64,000 bases of DNA, from contig CAVWDI010000017.1 of assembly GCA_963753725.1 (NCBI GenBank), positions 347,126 through 411,125 of the forward strand, in the 5' to 3' direction. How positions within the stretch are numbered: position 1 is the first letter of the stretch; the number at the start of each line of letters is the position of its first letter. The DNA is from CAVWDI01 sp963753725 (GTDB lineage: Bacteria > Chloroflexota > Anaerolineae > Anaerolineales > UBA4823). Under the pieces are notes generated by a model. The model was given only the letters and a program-made list of their open reading frames with translations. It was not told the DNA's origin and did not search any database. A program made the position numbers and the translations under genes. This document shows positions 58,846 through 64,000 of this stretch, piece by piece.

Positions 58846-58993
58846 ATTCCCCAATGGGTGAGTTGTTTTTGTCAATATAACGATTTATCTCCCCCACCTA
58901 GTTATTTTTCACCCTACAGTTTCAGATAACCATCCCCCATCTAGGTAAATCCCATTTTCGGGATTGACTCCACTCCAAAAATCCTTAAACTAT

Positions 58994-59007
58994 AGAACAT
59001 ACGTTCT
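58994..59007. promoter_or_regulatory. LexA-type box before the LexA-like gene
   Basis: AGAACATACGTTCT, identical to the box at 48639-48652, 20 bases before the start codon of the LexA-like gene. Fits autoregulation. Confidence 0.8.
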
Positions 59008-59026
59008 AATGAATAAGGATTTTATC

Positions 59027-59281
59027 ATGCCCCCAAAACCCTACACCTACAACTACCAGGACGTCCTCGACTTCATCATCTCCTACAAGCAGCTCCACGA
59101 CGGCAACTCCCCCACCTGGCGCGAGATTGCCTCAGCCTGCAGCATCTCCAGCATGAGCGTCGTTGCCTACATCCTCCAGACCCTCGAACGCCAGAACAAG
59201 ATCATCCTCGAGCATAGCTACCTTGCCCGCAACATCATCGTCGTCGGTGGCAGTTGGGAATACGAGAGGGTGACCGCATGA
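59027..59281 (+). CDS. Stand-alone LexA-like winged-helix protein
   Basis: 84 residues. YQDVLDFIISYKQLHDGNSPTWREIASACSISSMSVVAYILQTLERQNKIIL matches the N-terminal DNA-binding domain of LexA (helices, PTxREIA, S-x-x-x-V-x-x-x-L-x-x-LE, then ARxIxVxG as LARNIIVVGG). There is no S24 peptidase domain, so it cannot cleave itself in response to RecA. A LexA-type box lies just upstream. AAGGA precedes the ATG at 59027. Its stop overlaps the next start as ATGA. Confidence 0.82.
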   Translation: MPPKPYTYNYQDVLDFIISYKQLHDGNSPTWREIASACSISSMSVVAYILQTLERQNKIILEHSYLARNIIVVGGSWEYERVTA

Positions 59282-59667
59282 AATCCCAGGTCCCATCCAA
59301 ATTCATCGACAAACTCCCTGCAGGAATGGATCGAGCCCTCTTACGCGTACTGTATTTCCACATCGGTCGCGACCGCGCCGTCTCCCGAATGCAGCTCCTC
59401 TCAGACGTCCGTGACCTGGGTTTCAAAATCGATGACCGTCAACTCCGTTTCCAGATCAACCAGCTTCGCAAGAGCGGTATCCTCATCTGCTCCGCCGGCG
59501 GAAAGAACGGCGGCTACTGGATCGCCTCCTCTCGCGCAGAGATCGACAATTTCCTCAACCAGGAAATCCGCGCCCGGATTTCCGACCTCTCCGAGCAGGA
59601 CCGCGCCATGACCACAGCAGCTCGCGAATCATTTGGCGCCCGCCAGTATCAATTACCACTAACCTAA
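59278..59667 (+). CDS. Winged-helix protein coupled to the LexA-like gene
   Basis: 129 residues. It starts at the ATG overlapping the previous stop (ATGA). VSRMQLLSDVRDLGFKIDDRQLRFQINQLRKSG is a helix-turn-helix and GGYWIASSRAEIDNFL a wing-like strand pair. Similar small proteins are found in phage or plasmid replication modules. Function unknown. GC-rich, like the other genes of this segment. Confidence 0.65.
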   Translation: MKSQVPSKFIDKLPAGMDRALLRVLYFHIGRDRAVSRMQLLSDVRDLGFKIDDRQLRFQINQLRKSGILICSAGGKNGGYWIASSRAEIDNFLNQEIRARISDLSEQDRAMTTAARESFGARQYQLPLT

Positions 59668-59995
59668 TTGTCATTGCGAGCGATGCTTTGCAGCGTGTGG
59701 CAATCCACTACTTGTGTTTGTCACTCTGAACAAAGTGAAGAGTCTAAATCAAATCTTTGAATTAATCATTTACTTCAGGTGTCATTGCGCTTGTCCTGAG
59801 TGCATCTCAGCGAAGGAATCTTGGCAATTAAACCCTTGTAATTTGTCATTGCGAGCGCTGCTTTGCAGCGCGTGGCAATCCACTACTTGTGTTTGTCTCT
59901 CTGAACCAAGTGAAAAATCTAAATCAAATCTTTGATTAATCATTTACTTCAGGTGTCATTGCGAACGGAGCGACAGCGTAGTGCGGCAATCTCAC
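59665..59995. repeat. Tandem 125-bp direct repeat built on GTCATTGCGAGC palindromes
   Basis: Copies at about 59665-59789 and 59839-59962, each starting GTCATTGCGAGCG, with GCTTTGCAGCG and GTGGCAATCCACTACTTGTG, and ending TCATTTACTTCAGGTGTCAT. A third palindrome (GTCATTGCGAACGGAGCGAC ... GCGGCAATCTC) follows at 59954-59995. GTCATTGCGA...GCAATC elements are a common REP-like family in several phyla. Confidence 0.8.
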
Positions 59996-60127
59996 CCATA
60001 ACAAAAGACCAATCCCCCAATAGGTGAATGACCCATGACCACCCCCACCTCAATCCTCCCCACCCAAGAAGCTTGTCCCGAGCTTGCGAGGGATCTCCGA
60101 ATTATGTAAAGGTGCCATATCAATCCA

Positions 60128-60406
60128 ATGTCTAATCCCGTGTCCATCCTTCCCACCCACGAAGTCATGTTCCTGCGCGGTATCAAAAAGACCGCCGTAA
60201 TCCTGCTCCTGCTCCTCCGCCTGGACCGACCCATAACCGCCAAAGAGGTCTCACAAATCCTGGACATGAACTACGAGACCACCAGGATCTACTTCCGACA
60301 CCTTTCCAGCGCTAACTTCGTCACCAAAACCAATCATGGATATATCCTTTCACAGTACGGATCCCAGCTTGTCCTTGTTGCAGATTCACCTCCTCCCGAA
60401 TTCTGA
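60128..60406 (+). CDS. Winged helix-turn-helix protein
   Basis: 92 residues. GIKKTAVILLLLLRLDRPITAKEVSQILDMNYETTRIYFRHL has a MarR/GntR-like winged helix: ITAKEVSQIL (helix 2), NYETTRIYFRHLSSANFV (recognition helix), NHGYILSQYG (wing). In related elements this domain starts a longer protein whose C-terminal part resembles the remnant at 61931-62199; the IS256 copy now lies between. So it may be a truncated gene. Confidence 0.65.
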   Translation: MSNPVSILPTHEVMFLRGIKKTAVILLLLLRLDRPITAKEVSQILDMNYETTRIYFRHLSSANFVTKTNHGYILSQYGSQLVLVADSPPPEF

Positions 60407-60412
60407 AACATT

Positions 60413-60440
60413 AAAAAACGCGGAAATTCCGCGCTTTACT
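60413..60440 (+). terminator. Terminator after the winged-helix gene
   Basis: CGCGGAA-A-TTCCGCG stem, A run before and CTTTACT after; 12 bases after the stop. Confidence 0.6.
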
Positions 60441-60484
60441 ATTAATAGTAATAGTATTAATAATAATAAAGATAGTATTTTAAA
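60434..60484. repeat. AT-rich TAGTA/TACTA palindromes left of the IS
   Basis: ACTATTAATAGTAATAGTAT and following TTAATAATAA form overlapping palindromes. Together with 61863-61926 they made one continuous run before the IS inserted. Confidence 0.55.
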
Positions 60485-61862
60485 GTTAGTGTCTTTGTCA
60501 ATGGTGTAAATTTGTTAGTGCTTCCGCGTTTATGCCAGTAGTCAACACCTCCAATAATATTGATGGTTGGTCCTCATCGTTGAAGATCTGGTTCAGTCCA
60601 TTGGTGCATGCTTTCCTTGCTGAAGTATCGACGTTGCGAGGCACGCCAATCGTCATCGATTTCATTCAGGATCGAACCGACCAATCGAATGACTGATGGT
60701 CTGTCAGGGAACACGCCAACCACTCTGGTCCTGCGCTTTACCTCCTTGTTGACCCGTTCCAGAGGATTGGTAGAATGGATCCGGCGCCAATGCTCTTTCG
60801 GAAACGACTTGTAAGCCAGAATATCCTGTTCCGCATCTGCCAACAAGGCAGCTGCGTCCAGGTAGGGTCTGTCCAGTTTCTCCACCAACTGGTGAAGTTG
60901 GTACTCAGCGCTACCGACGGCTCGGCTGATCAAAGATCAGTCTGACAGCCTCAGCCACAGCAGCTTTATCCCGGCGTGGGTATCCTGGCCAGCAAATTGC
61001 GCATAAAGTGCACCCGACACCTTTGCCAGCTGGCCCCACTGAAAACCTGCTGAGGGCATTTTTCAACCCTTCGTGTGCGTCACTGATGACCAACATCACC
61101 TTTTTCACGCCTCGCTTTACCAACGAGCGCAGGAAGGCCAGCCAGAAGGCTTCTTCTTCGCTGCCACCCAGATCGAAACCCAGCAGATGACGTTCGCCTT
61201 CATCGTCCACGCCTATGGCAATCACCAGGGCCAGGCTGACAATGCGATGGTTCTGCCGCACTTTGAGGTACATCGCATCCAACCATACATACGGATAGCT
61301 TGCCTGCAAAGGGCGGTTGCGAAACTGTTCCACTACCTGATCCAATTCTTTGCAGATCCGCGAAACCTTGCTCTTGTCGATGCCGGTCAATCCCAGAGCC
61401 TTCATCAGGGCATCTACCTTCCGGGTGCTAACGCCTTTCAGGTAAGCTTCCTGAACCACCGCCAGCAAGGCTTTCTCGGCTGGTCTACGGGGTTCCAACA
61501 GACTGGGGAAGTAATTGCCCTTGCGCAGTTTGGGGATTGCCAATTCGATCTCGCCCACCCGTGTCTCCCAGGTGCGTTCCCGGTATCCGTTGCGGTGATT
61601 ATTGCGTTCGGGCGTGCGCTCATGCTTGCCAGCTCCAATCTGCTGCTCCACTTCCAACTCCATCACCATTTGGCTGAGCAACTCAACGCCTTCTCGAAGA
61701 AAATCGGCGTCTTCTTTCAATCCTATGTTGATAAGGTACTGTTTAAGTGCTATAGTTGGGTCAGTCATCTTGTGTCTCCTTTTTGTGTTTTGGTCAAACT
61801 TATGGAAGCACAGGATGACTATTCTTGTCAATCCTTTTTACACCACGTTATGAGACATTATC
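60485..61862 (-). mobile_element. IS256-family insertion sequence, 1378 bp, with 26-bp terminal repeats and 8-bp target duplication
   Basis: The ends (GTTAGTGTCT...TGGTGTAAA on the left, GATAATGTCT...TGGTGTAAA read inward from the right) match at 17 of 26 positions. ATTTTAAA stands at 60477-60484 and at 61863-61870, an 8-base duplication as usual for IS256. The transposase is on the minus strand. Remarkably complete, so insertion is recent. Confidence 0.92.
60574..61768 (-). CDS. IS256-family (Mutator) transposase, with frame breaks near 61045 and 60925
   Basis: About 398 residues. The start at 61768 has AGGAGA. DDE acids: Asp in PYVWLDAMYLKVR, Asp in VMLVISDAHEGLKNAL and Glu in STNPLERVNKEVKRRT. 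Breaks in the stretch after NALSRF and after IFDQPS hide the usual ...SWQRCRVHFMRNLLARIP segment. Whether it is active depends on whether the breaks are real. Confidence 0.88.
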
Positions 61863-61926
61863 ATTTTAAATACTACTACTACTAATATAGATTTAAAAAA
61901 TGATATTAGTAGTAGTAATAGTATAA
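61863..61926. repeat. AT-rich hairpin right of the IS
   Basis: ACTACTACTACTAATAT and ATATTAGTAGTAGTAATAGT form arms around a loop of about 14 bases. Trinucleotide-based palindrome; function unknown. Confidence 0.6.
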
Positions 61927-61930
61927 CCCC

Positions 61931-62199
61931 GATACCAAGAAAATCTGGGATTCGCTCTCTAAACACGGTATCACCCGCAATACCCGCACCGAGCGATTAG
62001 CCTCCCAACCATTCACCGACCCCGATTACATCCAGCGCCACGCCGAAGTCCTGGAAGAATCCGGGAGTCCCTCCCGCAGTGGGCAGGCCTCCTCATCACC
62101 ATCCTGGAAAAAGGTGATCAACCTCCGCATAAACGGATGTGCTTTTGTGACGAGTGTAGAAAAGAATTAAACCTTATGGCGTTAAACTCTGATTATTAG
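61931..62199 (+). pseudogene. 3' part of a helix-turn-helix/replication-type protein, broken
   Basis: First frame: KKIWDSLSKHGITRNTRTERL, then DPDYIQRHAEVLEESG; it then shifts and continues GLLITILEKGDQPPHKRMC, FCDECRKELNLMALNSDY to the stop. The pattern (GI-x-x-x-x-R-x-x-L, TPxYI-x-x-H, GLLI-x-x-LE-x-GD-x-PP) is seen in Chloroflexota phage or plasmid-type DNA-binding proteins. A CCCTCCCGC/GTGGG repeat lies at the shift. The N-terminal half may be the gene at 60128-60406. Confidence 0.55.
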
Positions 62200-62225
62200 T
62201 TATCAATTTCAGCTCCACAAGCCCG

Positions 62226-62246
62226 GTACGTCCCCTTCAGGGGATC
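62226..62246. repeat. Small hairpin element
   Basis: GTACGTCCCCTTCAGGGGAT: stem TCCCC/GGGGA with TTCA loop. It belongs to the family of small hairpins of this region. Confidence 0.5.
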
Positions 62247-62261
62247 ACGGTGGTGCTGTCC

Positions 62262-62345
62262 CCATCCTAGAAAAAGGAGCCCAACCTCCGCATAAACGGA
62301 TGTACCATTGTGACAAGTACAGAAAGAAATATCTAAAACATTAAA
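62262..62345 (+). pseudogene. Second copy of the 3' end of the 61931 gene
   Basis: CCATCCTAGAAAAAGGAGCC and CAACCTCCGCATAAACGGAT repeat 62101-62168 with a few changes, and code for ILEKGAQPPHKRMYHCDKY and a stop. A duplicated gene end, as seen for the recombinase. Confidence 0.7.
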
Positions 62346-62454
62346 TCAAGTTTTGGGCATTATGGAAGTCAACTCCATCACCTCATGAATAGGGTCAGTG
62401 GTGATAACTGAATATTTTTGAAAACCATTTGATTATTGTTATGTTTGCTTCTAT
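62346..62454. other. Short gap; nothing recognised
   Basis: No gene or clear signal. The convergent surface gene ends at 62455. Confidence 0.3.
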
Positions 62455-64000
62455 TTACTTAATAACAAGCGGCATGTAACTATCGAATGGGAACTCAAAT
62501 TGAAATTCATATGCACCCATATCGACGATCAATGCATTAATCCGTTCATTACCATCCAGGTCAGTTTCAACAATAAAAAAACCGTTGTTCCCGGCATTGA
62601 TCGCTGGTGAGTCATTTTTCAACCGAAGGTCCCCATCCTCAGAAGGTGCGCTTGATGGGTCAATTGTTTCTACAAACTTTGGATCTTTATCAATATTGCC
62701 TCCGCCGTTTAAATAACTGCCGCCGACCCAACTACCTCCAGGAAATGAACCCTGCACTATGCTATTTTGAAATTTTATGCTTGCTGAACTATTATTTATG
62801 GAAGAAGAAATTGTGTCTGTACTGGCACTGCCCTTGTTATTCCAAAAGATGCTGTTGCGCACATCCGGTTTGCAGGTGCCATCGTTCCCGAGATTGGAAA
62901 TTGCCCCGCCCTGGAAAACCGCAGAATTACCAGAATAAGTCACATTCGTCAAGACCGGATTGCTTATACCTTTGTATAGGCCATCATTCACCATTGCTCC
63001 ACCAGAACCAGCCGAATTTCCAGAGAATACAACATTGGTCAATTCGGGTTACTAACCAGCATTGCCCCTGTTCACAAGCGCTCCTCCACTACCCTCAGAA
63101 GAATTGCCTGAAAAAAGGATATTTTTCAGTTTCGGGCTGCTGTCCCCGTTTGAAGTTCCATCGTTATACATTGCTCCACCGTTATATCCAGCATAATTGC
63201 TAACGAAAATAACATCAGTTAGAATCGGACTGCAGCTGCCTCCATAACCAAAGTTATACATCGCTCCGCCATTATTGGACGATGAATTGTATACGAATGC
63301 TACATTCTTATATATACTTTTACATGCATCTGTTTGTCCACCGAAGTTATATACAGCCCCGCCCTGACCAGTCACTGAATTACCGCTGAATATGACTTCA
63401 TTCAAGTCCGGGTCGCTCTCCCCGCCAAATCCAACATTGTACATGGCCCCACCAAAATCTGCATAATTTGTATAAAAATCAACCTTTCTCAAGACCGGAC
63501 TGCTTCTTCACCCCCAACTCCATTATTGTACATTGCTCCGCCATCAGCTACCGCCGCGTTGCTGTTGAAAATGACATTGTTCAAAAAAGGGCTGCTCCTC
63601 CCGCGAAAGCCATTATTGTACATTGCCCCACCGGAAAATGAAGCCCAATTTCCAGTAAATACCAGATTTACCAATTTGGGACTGCATACACTACCGCTTT
63701 CTGTGCCATCACAATAGAATCCACCACCGATGTCGTTGGAATCAGTACTCGCTGCCGTTTGCTTTACCGGCAGTAATAAAGAAACCGTCCAATATGGTTT
63801 TGTCAGTTACAGGACTGCCCTGGGTGCCGTCGGCTGTAATCACATGGTAACTATTGTCACCGATGATATTGGTAGGCGTTATGACTAATCCGACTGAATT
63901 CTTATCATCACCATCTATATCACCGCTCAAAATGGTGAGATTATTCTCCCAATCACGCTGTGTTCGTTCTGTTTCGGTAGCTGCAAATCCACCATATAAT
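62455..64000 (-). CDS. Beta-helix surface protein with polymorphic-outer-membrane-type repeats (5' end outside window), several frame breaks
   Basis: At least 510 residues. Near the cut end: YGGFAATETERTQRDWENN, the lead-in of this family. Then about eight repeats of about 35-40 residues ending in GGAMYN or GGA(V/I/L), with FSGNS in between, as in chlamydial Pmp repeats and parallel beta-helix proteins. C-terminal choice-of-anchor-like DLDGNERINALIVDMGAYEF and a last SYMPLVIK. Breaks: GATTC with an extra T at 63739-63744 (GSEYDSNDIGGG after repair), near 63490 and near 63050. A secreted surface protein. Confidence 0.8.

Noticed and set aside
59665..59995. Integron attC array
   Set aside because: The GTCATTGCGA palindromes lack attC structure (R and L boxes) and no intI-type extra domain is visible in the recombinases; the elements fit the common REP-like family.
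46540..64000. CRISPR array among the many repeats of the accessory region
   Set aside because: The repeats are palindromic elements at irregular distances with no equal-length spacers; no cas gene is seen.

Overview
The window looks like a chromosomal contig from a moderately AT-rich bacterium of the Chloroflexota, most likely class Anaerolineae. This rests on the gene families and their combination: an ATP synthase alpha subunit with the extra loop seen in Chloroflexota, a long ribosome hibernation factor, the TIGR03960/TIGR03936 radical-SAM pair, a Rex repressor, myo-inositol-phosphate synthase, a Flp-type pilin, and secreted proteins carrying a YLPxxxK-like motif. The taxonomy is an inference; there is no rRNA gene in the window.

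Bases 1 to about 46540 are ordinary chromosome. In order: yggT-yggS-pgeF (minus); a redox/cytochrome-biogenesis block (glutaredoxin-DUF2085 fusion, TlpA, CcdA); two paralogous Tat-exported L,D-transpeptidases; a copper operon csoR-copZ-copA with a readable promoter and operator; two more thioredoxin-like proteins and an Lgt-family protein; folate genes folB-folK facing folE; hpf, comF, a tiny Flp pilin and a GT87-like membrane protein; rpoD with promoter and terminator; a Gld-type ABC transporter operon (ATPase, permease, GldG-like, DUF4340); a TPR protein and ndk; the radical-SAM pair; tRNA-Arg(CCG); a DUF362 protein and a large lipoprotein; nadD-obgE divergent from rex; an F1-only ATP synthase cluster atpA-G-D-C followed by an MreB-like gene; yebC-ruvC-ruvA-proC; ino1; and tRNA-Pro(CGG).

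From tRNA-Pro to the right edge is an accessory region: a tyrosine recombinase, an Abi-like protein, a ribbon-helix-helix regulator behind a LexA-type box, a second GC-rich tyrosine recombinase, three large repeat-built surface proteins, an Mrr-type endonuclease, a stand-alone LexA-like winged helix behind an identical LexA-type box, further winged-helix proteins, a complete IS256-family insertion sequence with terminal repeats and target duplication, and many small palindromic repeats. Degraded copies of the 3' end of the second recombinase recur between the cargo genes, all in the same direction, so the region reads as a decaying array of cargo modules separated by recombinase 3'-end copies. 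This is the most unusual structure in the window.

About thirty single-base frame breaks interrupt genes, including essential ones such as atpA, atpD, obgE and proC, so most must be sequence errors and I annotate the genes across them. Ten of the breaks are one extra base exactly inside or touching a GANTC site, which suggests GANTC-methylated DNA read with a modification-sensitive method.
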